The position numbers were made by a program, and so were the translations under genes. Positions 16,275 through 24,185 of a stretch of DNA of 32,941 nt are shown here, piece by piece (positions within the stretch are counted from its first letter, which is position 1; every line of letters starts with the position of its first letter). Below the pieces are notes generated by a model, which worked only from the letters and a program-made list of their open reading frames with translations, searched no databases and had not been told where the DNA came from. The stretch lies in NCBI GenBank assembly GCA_014728215.1, contig WJLZ01000072.1, forward strand, positions 1-32,941, read 5' to 3'. The DNA is from Chitinivibrionales bacterium (lineage in GTDB: Bacteria > Fibrobacterota > Chitinivibrionia > Chitinivibrionales > WJKA01).

Positions 16275-16569
16275 TTATTAAACCCTCTCTCCCACTAATC
16301 CACGCTCCACCATTCCACGACGCTGGTTTTTCTTTTAAATATAGAGAATAATCGCCCTCCCGACGGTTCATAATTATTGCATTAATTTAACTATTTATAG
16401 ATCATCAGTACTGTCCAAAATAAATCGTAAAAGAAGTATCCGCGTAATCCGCGTTCTATTGTGGACACGACCGATAGATCGTTATAACGAACTAACCAGG
16501 GAGCACTATAACCGGCATAACGCGGAATAAATCGACGAATAGTATATTTACACGGTAGGCATTTTAATC
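16275..16569. other. Intergenic region between divergent genes
   Basis: It separates the minus-strand beta-helix gene from the plus-strand reductase gene and must hold both promoters, but no good box pair was recognised. A -10-like TATATT near 16543 could serve the plus-strand gene. An inverted repeat lies at 16413-16466. No gene was seen. Confidence 0.4.
16413..16466. repeat. Inverted repeat enclosing a tandem ACGCGGATT motif
   Basis: The arms GTCCAAAATA (16413-16422) and TATTGTGGAC (16457-16466) pair at 9 of 10 positions. Between them, on the minus strand, lies AACGCGGATTACGCGGAT (16438-16455), a tandem repeat related to the motif at 32697-32714. It resembles a small palindromic intergenic element. 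Confidence 0.4.
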
Positions 16570-16587
16570 ATGATTTGGGGACCTGGT

Positions 16588-17598
16588 ATGATTCACTATG
16601 TAATCTATGGAGCAGGAGCGGTCGGCAGTGCACTGGGTGGTGCGCTTGCGCGAACAGGGATGAATGCCACACTCATTGCCCGGAAAGCCCATTGTGATGC
16701 GATTACAGCCCGAGGCGGCCTCACCATGGTAACACTTGAGGGAAAACAAATTCAGCCGATCAGGGCGGTGCAGACCCTAAAGGAGCTGTCGTTAGACACT
16801 CGGACGGTGATCTTTATGACCATGAAAGCCACCGACACGATCGAAGCGCTCGATGAAATTATGGGACTTGACCAGTCGGTTCCGGTTGTCTGCTGGCAGA
16901 ACGGCATGGGCAACGAAGATCTGGTTGCGCAGCGGTTTTCCCGTGTCTACGGCGGGGTGGTCCGATTTACGGCGACCATGCTCACCCCCGGCGAAATCCG
17001 GTATGCGGGACCGGGAAAGCTGATACTCGGAGTCTATCCCTCAGGACTGGATGATCTTGCCTGTGATATGGTACAGGACCTGACCGCTGCCGGTTTCACC
17101 ACCCTGACCTCGACAAGAATCATGGATGACAAATGGCTGAAACTGCTGGTGAATCTGATCAGCTGTGTCAGACCCATGCTTAAGAGGACGCCGGAAGAAC
17201 CTGCGCTGCGTACCCGGATAGGTGAACACATTCTCCGGGAGGGTGTTGCAGTCCTGAACGCAGCGGGAATTCCTGCAAAGTCAACCAACGGCACCGAAGA
17301 TTCCGCTGAGGCCATGCTCGAAAAGTTTTCCCCCACCCTCCGTCTGGCAGAGGGAGAAGGCCAGGGAATGAAACTTCAGAATTCGACCTGGCAAAGCCTG
17401 GCCCGGAAATCCCGGGATTTGGAAAACGACTGGTATACCGGCGTGATTATCAAACTGGGTGAAAAATACGGTATCCCCACCCCCTGGAACCGGATGGTCC
17501 TGACTACGCTGCATACCATTGCAGACCAGGGGCTGGGCCCCGAATCGGTCAACGCAGAAGAAATCGTAAGAAAAGGAAATAACGAAGTGGTGGAGTGA
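16588..17598 (+). CDS. Ketopantoate reductase family protein (PanE/ApbA-like)
   Basis: The 336-residue protein begins with an NADPH-binding Rossmann fold, MIHYVIYGAGAVGSALGG (GAGAVG at 8-13). It also shows MKATDT, the WQNGMGNED loop and, at the start of the C-terminal helical domain, DDKWLKLLVNLIS, where the Lys and Asn match the PanE catalytic pattern. PanE makes pantoate for coenzyme A; many relatives act on other 2-oxo acids, so the exact substrate is open. An ATG six codons upstream (16570) is possible, but the one at 16588 sits directly before the conserved fold. serA follows 68 bases later, which may mean co-transcription. Confidence 0.85.
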   Translation: MIHYVIYGAGAVGSALGGALARTGMNATLIARKAHCDAITARGGLTMVTLEGKQIQPIRAVQTLKELSLDTRTVIFMTMKATDTIEALDEIMGLDQSVPVVCWQNGMGNEDLVAQRFSRVYGGVVRFTATMLTPGEIRYAGPGKLILGVYPSGLDDLACDMVQDLTAAGFTTLTSTRIMDDKWLKLLVNLISCVRPMLKRTPEEPALRTRIGEHILREGVAVLNAAGIPAKSTNGTEDSAEAMLEKFSPTLRLAEGEGQGMKLQNSTWQSLARKSRDLENDWYTGVIIKLGEKYGIPTPWNRMVLTTLHTIADQGLGPESVNAEEIVRKGNNEVVE

Positions 17599-17666
17599 TC
17601 CCGGGAGCACCTCGGGACAGGTGGAGTAATGGGGAATTAGTTTTTCTCAAAGAAAGGAGTTGTTAC

Positions 17667-19286
17667 ATGAAAGTATTTGTATCCTGTAAACTTGAAAAAC
17701 AAGGTTTAGACAAACTGGAGTCTCATCCCGATATCGAGGTCCTTTCCATACCCAGGCCCTCGAATGAAGAGCTGATTGACTCGATTGCCGACAGCGACGC
17801 CGTTATTATCAAGAGTAATGTCAAGCTGAGCGCGGATATTCTCGAAAAAGCGGGGAAACTTTCGATTATCTGCCGTGCCGGTGCCGGGGTGGATAATATC
17901 GATATCAGGAAAGCGACCGAACGGGGAATTCCGGTTACCAACACACCGGGTCTCAACAGCAATTCGGTGGCCGAGCTGGTGTTCAGTTATATCCACAATC
18001 TCTACAAGAATATCGCCCGTTACGATCTCACGACGAAAAACGGAGGATGGGAGAAAGGAACGTTTGTAATCAACGAGCTTCGGGGAAAATGTATCGGCAT
18101 TGCCGGTCTTGGTGCAATCGGCCGCCGGGTGCTTGAGAAGGCCAAAGGGTATCATATGAATATCAGAGTATTCGATCCCTTTGTTTCTCAAACCATGGCC
18201 AGGGACCTGGGAGTCGAACTTATTCCCGAAATCTCCGGGTTATTCCGGTCGTGTGATATCGTGACACTTCACATGCCCTCAACGGCAGAGACAAAAGGAT
18301 CGATCACCAGCGACATACTGGCATCCATGAAAGAGAATGCGATCTTTATCAACACGGCCCGGGGGACCCTCCTTGCAGACAATGCTCTTGAAGACGCCAT
18401 GATGGAGCATGCGACCCTCAGGGCGGGTATCGATGTTTATCATTCTGAAAGGGCCGGAGAAAAGGCCCTGGCCCGGTTCGGCGACCGCGTGATCATGACT
18501 CCTCATATAGCCGGAAACTCCTCTGAAGGTCAGGTGGAGATCGCCGAATGCGCCGCGGACATGGTTATCGATGCCTTAACAAAGAATAAACTCCGCAACC
18601 TGGTCAATTTTGTCACGATTCCCGAAGAACTCGATCTGGCCTATCTCGATCTGGCCGAACACCTGGGTCTGACCGCCGCATCGTTCACCGAACACAAGGG
18701 ACAGCTCGAAGAGATCCGGATCACCTGCTACGGTAAGCTCAATCAGTTTACCGAAATTCTGGTCAAGCCGGCTATCCAGGGTGCGCTGTCGCTCTTTCTC
18801 GATGAAGACATTACCATGATCAATGCGGAAAAGAAAGCCCGGGACCAGGGTGTGAATATCGTACTTCGCTCCCCCGACAACACTAAGGGCTACAGTCAGT
18901 CAATCACGGTCGACACGGTGGTCCGGCGGGAGCATTTCTCCGCCGAAACCTCGGTGCGAGGCAAGCTTATCGAGGGCGAACCCGCGATTATCCGGATCGA
19001 TGATTATCACGAACTGGGTATTACCCCCACGGCCAGCCAGACATTTTTTATCTACGACAACAAACCCGGCGTCATCGGCGCCATCGCCACCATGCTGGGG
19101 AAGGAAAAAATCAATATCGCCAACATTCTCGCCCGTCAGGATGTGCGGGAAGCCCGGAAACAACTTCTCGCGGTCAGCACCTGTCAACCGGTCTCACAAG
19201 ATCTGACCCGTAAAATCGCCCAACGGGCCGAGGATATTGCCGGGGTGAAAATGTATGAGGGAATTGTGGTGGAGTATGGAGGATGA
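17667..19286 (+). CDS. serA: D-3-phosphoglycerate dehydrogenase (long form)
   Basis: SerA oxidises 3-phosphoglycerate with NAD+, the first step of serine synthesis. The 539-residue length and domain order match the long form: substrate/nucleotide-binding core (1-310) with GLGAIG (147-152), catalytic Arg232 in NTARG, Glu261 and His280 in TPH; an intervening ASB-like domain (about 315-455); and a C-terminal ACT domain (about 465-535, FFIYDNKPGVIGAIATMLG) that usually binds serine for feedback control. The ATG at 17667 is chosen for AAAGGAG seven bases upstream; the frame is open for 24 codons further. The segment after the catalytic His is IAGNSSEGQ rather than the common LGASTEEAQ, so activity on another 2-hydroxy acid is not excluded, though the ASB and ACT domains favour SerA. 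Confidence 0.93.
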   Translation: MKVFVSCKLEKQGLDKLESHPDIEVLSIPRPSNEELIDSIADSDAVIIKSNVKLSADILEKAGKLSIICRAGAGVDNIDIRKATERGIPVTNTPGLNSNSVAELVFSYIHNLYKNIARYDLTTKNGGWEKGTFVINELRGKCIGIAGLGAIGRRVLEKAKGYHMNIRVFDPFVSQTMARDLGVELIPEISGLFRSCDIVTLHMPSTAETKGSITSDILASMKENAIFINTARGTLLADNALEDAMMEHATLRAGIDVYHSERAGEKALARFGDRVIMTPHIAGNSSEGQVEIAECAADMVIDALTKNKLRNLVNFVTIPEELDLAYLDLAEHLGLTAASFTEHKGQLEEIRITCYGKLNQFTEILVKPAIQGALSLFLDEDITMINAEKKARDQGVNIVLRSPDNTKGYSQSITVDTVVRREHFSAETSVRGKLIEGEPAIIRIDDYHELGITPTASQTFFIYDNKPGVIGAIATMLGKEKINIANILARQDVREARKQLLAVSTCQPVSQDLTRKIAQRAEDIAGVKMYEGIVVEYGG

Positions 19287-19294
19287 TGTAAAGT

Positions 19295-19504
19295 ATGAAT
19301 CTTCACGTCGAAACACACAGCGGCTACAAGGCGGATGAATATCCAGTCCGTTTTTTTATCGACAACGACAAATTCGAGGTACTCGAAGTCGAAGACCGCT
19401 GGTATGAACCCGACAGTACCTATTTCAAGGTTTTTGCCGATGACTGCAGGAGATATATACTGAAAAAGACAAAGGAAGACGGGTGGGAAATCCGGAGAAT
19501 TTGA
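19295..19504 (+). CDS. Small conserved-type protein of unknown function
   Basis: The 69-residue acidic protein starts eight bases after the serA stop, with GGAGG at the end of serA as its likely ribosome-binding site. Residues such as VETHSGYKADEYPVRFFI, EVEDRWYEPDSTYFKV and a C-terminal YILKK...DGWEIRRI suggest a compact all-beta fold. I recall similar short proteins with SGYKA-x-E-x-PVRF in other anaerobes, but no function is known to me. Coupling to serA suggests co-expression only. Confidence 0.7.
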   Translation: MNLHVETHSGYKADEYPVRFFIDNDKFEVLEVEDRWYEPDSTYFKVFADDCRRYILKKTKEDGWEIRRI

Positions 19505-19505
19505 T

Positions 19506-19539
19506 GAAGGATTGTTCAAACAAGTGTGCGAACACCTTC
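19506..19539. terminator. Hairpin between convergent genes, candidate bidirectional terminator
   Basis: GAAGG-AT-TGTTC (19506-19517) pairs with GAACA-CCTTC (19530-19539): ten base pairs with a two-base bulge and a 12-base loop. It lies between the stops of the plus-strand small gene (19504) and the minus-strand cbiO (19538). No strong T-run flanks either side, so efficiency is uncertain. Confidence 0.45.
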
Positions 19540-20302
19540 AATCCCCTCTTCCCCTCTCACCGCACACCGGGCACCCCTGCATTCGCAGCGGTTTTTCGAG
19601 GCCGTTTGCATGAAGTAAATCGACATCGGCCATAATTTCTTTCGTGGGGCCATCGGCGGCGATTTTGCCTTCAGAGACCACCAGAGTTCGCTCGCACATG
19701 TCAAGGGCCATGTCGAGATCGTGGGTGGCGATAATTTTAGTGTGTTCGAACGTTTTAAGCAGGCGGATGAGATTTCGCCGGGCATGAGGGTCGAGGCCCG
19801 ATGAGGGTTCATCCATGACGAGAATACTGGGTGACATGGAAAGAACCGAGGCGATTGCGGCGCTCCGTTTCTCCCCCGCCGAGAGTTTGTAGGGCGGACG
19901 GTCTTTCAGTTTCACCGCTTCCACCCGCGAAAGGGCCATCGTTACCAGGCGGTCAACTTCATCGGGAGGAAGGCCGAGATTGACAGGCCCAAAAGCGACA
20001 TCTTCGTAGACCGTGGGCATGAAAAGCTGATCGTCGGGGTCCTGAAACACCATCCCGACAGTCCTGCGTACTTCCGGCAGAAGTTCTTTGGTGATCGGGT
20101 ATTCACCGATACGCATCTCACCCTCTGATGCATGAAGAAAACCGTTGATATGGAGCAGAAGGGTCGATTTTCCCGCACCGTTTCTCCCGACGACCGCAAC
20201 CGATTCTCTGTGAGTAATACGAAAGGAGACATCGTGCAATCCGGGAGTGCTATCGGGATAGGTAAAAGACAATCCGCGCGCTTCGACAATATGATGACTC
20301 AT
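19538..20302 (-). CDS. cbiO: ECF-type metal transporter ATPase
   Basis: This 254-residue ABC ATPase powers a group I ECF transporter. It shows Walker A GRNGAGKST (39-47), the Q-loop FQDPDDQLFMPTVYEDVAFGP that is characteristic of CbiO/EcfA, a signature LSAGEKR (140-146, usually LSGGQ), Walker B ILVMDEPSSGLD and switch His194. The start at 20302 overlaps the cbiQ stop as ATGA, so translation is coupled; a longer open frame upstream lies within cbiQ and is not used. The C-terminal tail carries CPVC (244-247), an unusual possible metal site. Confidence 0.93.
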   Translation of the reverse strand: MSHHIVEARGLSFTYPDSTPGLHDVSFRITHRESVAVVGRNGAGKSTLLLHINGFLHASEGEMRIGEYPITKELLPEVRRTVGMVFQDPDDQLFMPTVYEDVAFGPVNLGLPPDEVDRLVTMALSRVEAVKLKDRPPYKLSAGEKRSAAIASVLSMSPSILVMDEPSSGLDPHARRNLIRLLKTFEHTKIIATHDLDMALDMCERTLVVSEGKIAADGPTKEIMADVDLLHANGLEKPLRMQGCPVCGERGRGD

Positions 20303-21114
20303 GATAATACCGCCTTCATAAAGAGTTCTCCGATCAGGACCGGAATATTGTAGAGTCTGAACCCGATAAAGAGTGCGGGCCAGCCAAGACAGAACAGCAG
20401 ATCGCCGAATGTCCATCTGGTTGCATGGGCGGTACCGAACTGTCCGGTAAAGCCGCGGCACTTCATGGCCATATAGACCCGCTCCCCCCGGCTGAGAGAG
20501 CGCAAAAGTAAACTTCCCGCCAGGCTGCCGAAGGTGGAAAGACCGATCTTTTTCAATCCCACGCCCCGAAGAGAATGGGCGCGTACCATCCGGAGTGTTT
20601 CTTCGATAAGAACATGAATATAGCGGTACAGAAGCATCAGTTGCATGACAAATACCTGTGGAACTCTCAGCCGCTCCAGGGCACGGCAGAGCGTGAAAAA
20701 ACCGGTGACCGCAATCAAGGCAAGGGCAGTGCCGACTGTCAGGAAAAACCGGATCAGAATCGACACAAAGGAGAGCCAGCCCGCTGATATGACAACCTTT
20801 TCGGTAAGCGCTACCGTATGGGGATCGAAAAGGGGATTGAAAATGCCGATCATGATTGCAAAGGGCGCAACAAAAAGAATCCGCCGTAAAAGATAGCCCA
20901 CCGGCAAGGAGCCCAGGGTGATGAGCATCAGGGGATAGAGCACAAAGGGCAGCAGCGAGACCGTATGATACCGGGGGAATGACATGAGAATGGTGATATA
21001 GACCACCGAGACGATTAGTTTTGCCTGGGGATTGATCCGGTGGACCGGAGAGCTACGTCCGGCAAGACTGTCGAGATAGCCGATATCGAGCTGTGCGCTG
21101 AGGAGTTGACTCAT
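20299..21114 (-). CDS. cbiQ: ECF-type metal transporter membrane component
   Basis: CbiQ/EcfT is the membrane subunit that couples the ATPase to the substrate-binding component. The 271-residue protein has several hydrophobic segments (LIVSVVYITILMSF, LLPFVLYPLMLITL, ILFVAPFAIMIGIF, FFLTVGTALALIAVTGFF) and the coupling motif LSRGERVYMAMKCRGF, related to the ERxxxxAMxARGF signature that contacts the ATPase. It begins 24 bases after the cbiM stop and overlaps cbiO by four bases, giving a cbiM-cbiQ-cbiO operon. Confidence 0.92.
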   Translation of the reverse strand: MSQLLSAQLDIGYLDSLAGRSSPVHRINPQAKLIVSVVYITILMSFPRYHTVSLLPFVLYPLMLITLGSLPVGYLLRRILFVAPFAIMIGIFNPLFDPHTVALTEKVVISAGWLSFVSILIRFFLTVGTALALIAVTGFFTLCRALERLRVPQVFVMQLMLLYRYIHVLIEETLRMVRAHSLRGVGLKKIGLSTFGSLAGSLLLRSLSRGERVYMAMKCRGFTGQFGTAHATRWTFGDLLFCLGWPALFIGFRLYNIPVLIGELFMKAVLS

Positions 21115-21138
21115 CGGATAACGCTGTTCAGAAAAAAG

Positions 21139-22179
21139 TTATGCAGAGCGGTTTGCCGATTTCCGGTGGAAAATAATTCCTGCTGCCAGGGCGAGAAGCA
21201 GGGTCAGGGCCGCGCCGATGATTCCTGCAACACTGGCGCCCGGATCCACCGCCGGCCAGGACTCTTCAGCCGGTCCGCTCTCTTCGGCGCCCGACTGCCG
21301 GAACCCGTAGCCGGGAAGAAAAGCGAGCTTTTCCTGCAGCGACTCCAGCACACCGTAGACCGGGCTGGGTGACTCCGGATGGACCTCTTCCCGACCGGTG
21401 GTTTTCGCAATCGCCCATTCCAGCCCGTCGGGGTCGGCCGATGCAAACCAACTCAGGGCACCACCGATAACCGCGGCGACAACAACAAGGGCAAGAACGA
21501 TCCGCTGTATCGACCAGCCGTTCCCCTTCTGTTCACCGGCAGCCGGAGCAACGATATCCGGACGGGCCCGGGCGACAAATACCACCACCGCAGCGGTAAC
21601 GATTCCCTCAACAAGCCCGATCGCCAGATGGATCGGCTGCATGACCAGCGAAAAAGTGCCGAAAGGCAGGGATGATATCCCGGAAAAAACGGTTTGAACC
21701 ACCACCGCAAAGGCTCCTGCCTGAAGGGCAACAATCGATGACAGCACTGAAGCGGCGATGATTCTTCCCCGGGAGCCGCTGTTTCCTGCCAGAGGTTTAT
21801 AGATAAAGGGATAGGCCACAAAGGCCGGGAAAAAACCGAGATTGAAGATATTACAGCCCAGAGCAAGCAACCCGCCGTCGGCAAAAAAGAGCGCCTGAAT
21901 AACCAGCACCGATGCGATGGTAATCATGGCGGCCCACGGCCCCAGAAGGACCGCGAGAATCATCCCTCCTCCCAGATGACCGCTCGATCCGGTACCGGGA
22001 ATGGAAAAATTAATCATCTGTGCGGCAAAGATAAACGCGCCGGCGACTCCCATAAGCGGAACCTTCTTCTCATCCAGCTCCCCATTTACTTTCCGCGCCG
22101 ACACGGCAATCAATCCCGCACTCGCCGCCCACAGTGCCCCACCCACCGCAGGACTGACCAGGGCATCCGACATATGCAT
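21139..22179 (-). CDS. cbiM: Substrate-binding membrane component with CbiN-like domain (Co2+ or Ni2+)
   Basis: CbiM/NikM proteins bind the metal with the extreme N-terminus; here MHMSDALVSP carries the essential His2. His68 in SGHLGGGM and repeated hydrophobic segments complete the CbiM part (1-205). After a linker, a helix is followed by ASADPDGLEWAIAKTTG (247-262), the PDGLEWA motif of CbiN/NikN, and a last helix near 320-340. So M and N are fused in 346 residues. AAAGGATGG precedes the ATG. The DALVSP start resembles NikM more than the DGFLSP of typical CbiM, and a [NiFe] hydrogenase lies 5 kb away, so nickel is a reasonable guess; sequence alone does not settle the metal. I saw no cobalamin riboswitch upstream. 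Confidence 0.88.
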   Translation of the reverse strand: MHMSDALVSPAVGGALWAASAGLIAVSARKVNGELDEKKVPLMGVAGAFIFAAQMINFSIPGTGSSGHLGGGMILAVLLGPWAAMITIASVLVIQALFFADGGLLALGCNIFNLGFFPAFVAYPFIYKPLAGNSGSRGRIIAASVLSSIVALQAGAFAVVVQTVFSGISSLPFGTFSLVMQPIHLAIGLVEGIVTAAVVVFVARARPDIVAPAAGEQKGNGWSIQRIVLALVVVAAVIGGALSWFASADPDGLEWAIAKTTGREEVHPESPSPVYGVLESLQEKLAFLPGYGFRQSGAEESGPAEESWPAVDPGASVAGIIGAALTLLLALAAGIIFHRKSANRSA

Positions 22180-22321
22180 AAACCATCCTTTGTTGATAGT
22201 TGAAAACGCAGTGTTACAAATATAACTTATGTGCTACGAAAGTCGAAAGCGATGCTCCGGGCTTGGTGTGGAAGTGTCGAAGGAGCTTTTATCTCTCTTT
22301 CTTCTGCCTCAGCCTTGTCAA

Positions 22322-24178
22322 TCACCTGAAATCATAGGAAATAACATACGTATCTTCTTCCCGGTGAGTGGAAACCTTGTATCCCGAGTTATGGAACACC
22401 GAGAGCATGCTGTGGTTCTGGAGCAGGACGCTGGCCTCGAAGCCTTTGACGCCCCGTGCGATTGCAACTTCGGTAAGCATATCGAGCAGGTAGGTACCCA
22501 CGCCTTTGGCCTGCCAGTCGTCTCTGACCATAAAGGAGACTTCGGCACGGTTGGTGGTCTGATTGAGATAGTAGCGACCTACGCCGATGATATGTTCGCC
22601 ACCGGTTTCCTGTACCAGGGCCGCGATTGCCATGTCTTTGGAGAAATCGACATTGGCGAATTCCTGTATGAATTTATGGGGAAAAGCCTTGAGCGGTTTG
22701 AAGAAACGGAAGGCGATCGATTTTTCGGAACACTTGTAAAGCATATCCCGGAGCATGGTTTCATCGGTAGGCTTGACCGGTCTGAAAAAAAGCTCGGTGC
22801 CGTCACTAAGCGGCTTCCGTTTTTCGAATTCCCGTGGATACTTTCTGCTGTGGGAAGGCATCTCTTTCTGATCGGGAAAGATGTATTTCCGCTGTTTGGC
22901 TTCCTTGAGAATATCGTTTCTGAAATCGGGATGGGCGATTTCGGCGAGGGAGATGACACGCTGGCGGATACTTTTTCCGAAAAGGTACGCAACCCCGTAC
23001 TCGGTGACCACATAGTGGACATCCCCGCGGGTGGTTACCACCCCGGCGCCTTCGGTAAGCGTTGGTACGATTCGGGAAATGGCGCCGTTTTTTGCCGTTG
23101 AAGGCAGTGCGATGATCGCTTTCCCTTCCTTGGCCCGGGCAGCGCCCCGGTTGAAATCGACTTGTCCGCCGATACCGCTGTAGAAATCATAGCCGATAGA
23201 GTCGGAACACACCTGGCCGGTCATGTCTACCTCGATTGCCACATTGATCGCTACCATCCGGTTGTGCTGAGCGATCACGAAAGGATCATTGACATATTCG
23301 GAGGGCCTAAAATCGAACATCCGGTTCTCGTGAATATAATCGTAGAGCTTCCGGGTGCCGTAACAGAAACTCGCTACCACCTTTTCCCGGTTGATCGATT
23401 TCTTTTTGCCGTTAATGATACCATCTTCGATAAGCGGAATGATAGCATCGTTAAACATCTCGGTATGAATACCGATATCGTTTTTATCCTGGAGATATTT
23501 GAGTACGGCCTGGGGAATATTTCCGATCCCCACTTCAACCGTGGAACCGTCATTGATCAAAGAAGCGACATTTTTGGCAATGGCATCAACGGTTTCATTG
23601 GTTTCAGGAAGCTGGTATTCGATAATATCCATATCGCTCATGACAATGGCATCGACCATATCGACCGAGATAAAGGAATCACCGAAGGTGCGGGGCATTT
23701 TATCATTCACTTCGGCAATGACCATCAGGCTGTTCTCCACCGCCGATTTGACAATATCCACCGATACGCCCAGGCTGAGATAGCCGTTTTTATCGGGCGG
23801 TGAAGTTTGAATCAGCGCAACATCGAGGGGGACTTTTCCGGTTTTGAAAAGGCGGGGAATTTCGGAAAGGAAAATGGGGGTATAATCGCCCCGTCCGCTG
23901 ATAATGCCTTCCCGCACATTGGGAGCGAGAAAAAAGCTGCTGGTCCTGAACTTTCTGCTCTGTTCTTCGTGTATATAAGGAGCCACTCCCTGAGTAAGCA
24001 GATGATAGATTTCGGCATCGATTATATCGTTATTGGGACTGGCAAGCTCTTCAACCAGAAGCTGCGGCTGGCCGCACCCGGTACCGATAAAAATCCGGGG
24101 CCCGCCAGCATTGATCATGCGGATCGCATGCTGCGCGGTCATTATCTTTTTTTTATATACTTCTTCCCATGAAGCCAT
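22322..24178 (-). CDS. Acetyl-CoA hydrolase/CoA-transferase fused to a GNAT acetyltransferase domain
   Basis: Residues 1-440 match the class I CoA-transferase family (acetyl-CoA hydrolase / 4-hydroxybutyrate CoA-transferase). The catalytic Glu240 lies in HTEMFNDA, with VEVGIGNIPQAV before it and TEYGVAYLFGKSIRQR near the end. After a linker, residues ~462-610 form a GNAT N-acetyltransferase: LFFRPVKPTDE, AEVSFMV and the acyl-CoA loop DWQAKGVGTYLL (554-565). The ATG at 24178 uses AAGGAG in the last codons of the upstream synthetase gene, seven bases away, so the two are one operon. The CoA-transferase part probably exchanges CoA between acyl groups; the GNAT part may acetylate a protein lysine or a small molecule. 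Confidence 0.9.
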   Translation of the reverse strand: MASWEEVYKKKIMTAQHAIRMINAGGPRIFIGTGCGQPQLLVEELASPNNDIIDAEIYHLLTQGVAPYIHEEQSRKFRTSSFFLAPNVREGIISGRGDYTPIFLSEIPRLFKTGKVPLDVALIQTSPPDKNGYLSLGVSVDIVKSAVENSLMVIAEVNDKMPRTFGDSFISVDMVDAIVMSDMDIIEYQLPETNETVDAIAKNVASLINDGSTVEVGIGNIPQAVLKYLQDKNDIGIHTEMFNDAIIPLIEDGIINGKKKSINREKVVASFCYGTRKLYDYIHENRMFDFRPSEYVNDPFVIAQHNRMVAINVAIEVDMTGQVCSDSIGYDFYSGIGGQVDFNRGAARAKEGKAIIALPSTAKNGAISRIVPTLTEGAGVVTTRGDVHYVVTEYGVAYLFGKSIRQRVISLAEIAHPDFRNDILKEAKQRKYIFPDQKEMPSHSRKYPREFEKRKPLSDGTELFFRPVKPTDETMLRDMLYKCSEKSIAFRFFKPLKAFPHKFIQEFANVDFSKDMAIAALVQETGGEHIIGVGRYYLNQTTNRAEVSFMVRDDWQAKGVGTYLLDMLTEVAIARGVKGFEASVLLQNHSMLSVFHNSGYKVSTHREEDTYVISYDFR

Positions 24179-24185
24179 TGAGGCA

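Noticed and set aside
22198-22228. Possible NikR or metal-regulator palindrome GTTA-N6-TAAC upstream of cbiM
   Set aside because: Arms of only four bases and no match to the GTATGA-type NikR consensus.
22229-23101. Long plus-strand open frame (290 codons)
   Set aside because: It lies antisense to the well-supported CoA-transferase/GNAT gene, shows no family motif and has no ribosome-binding site.
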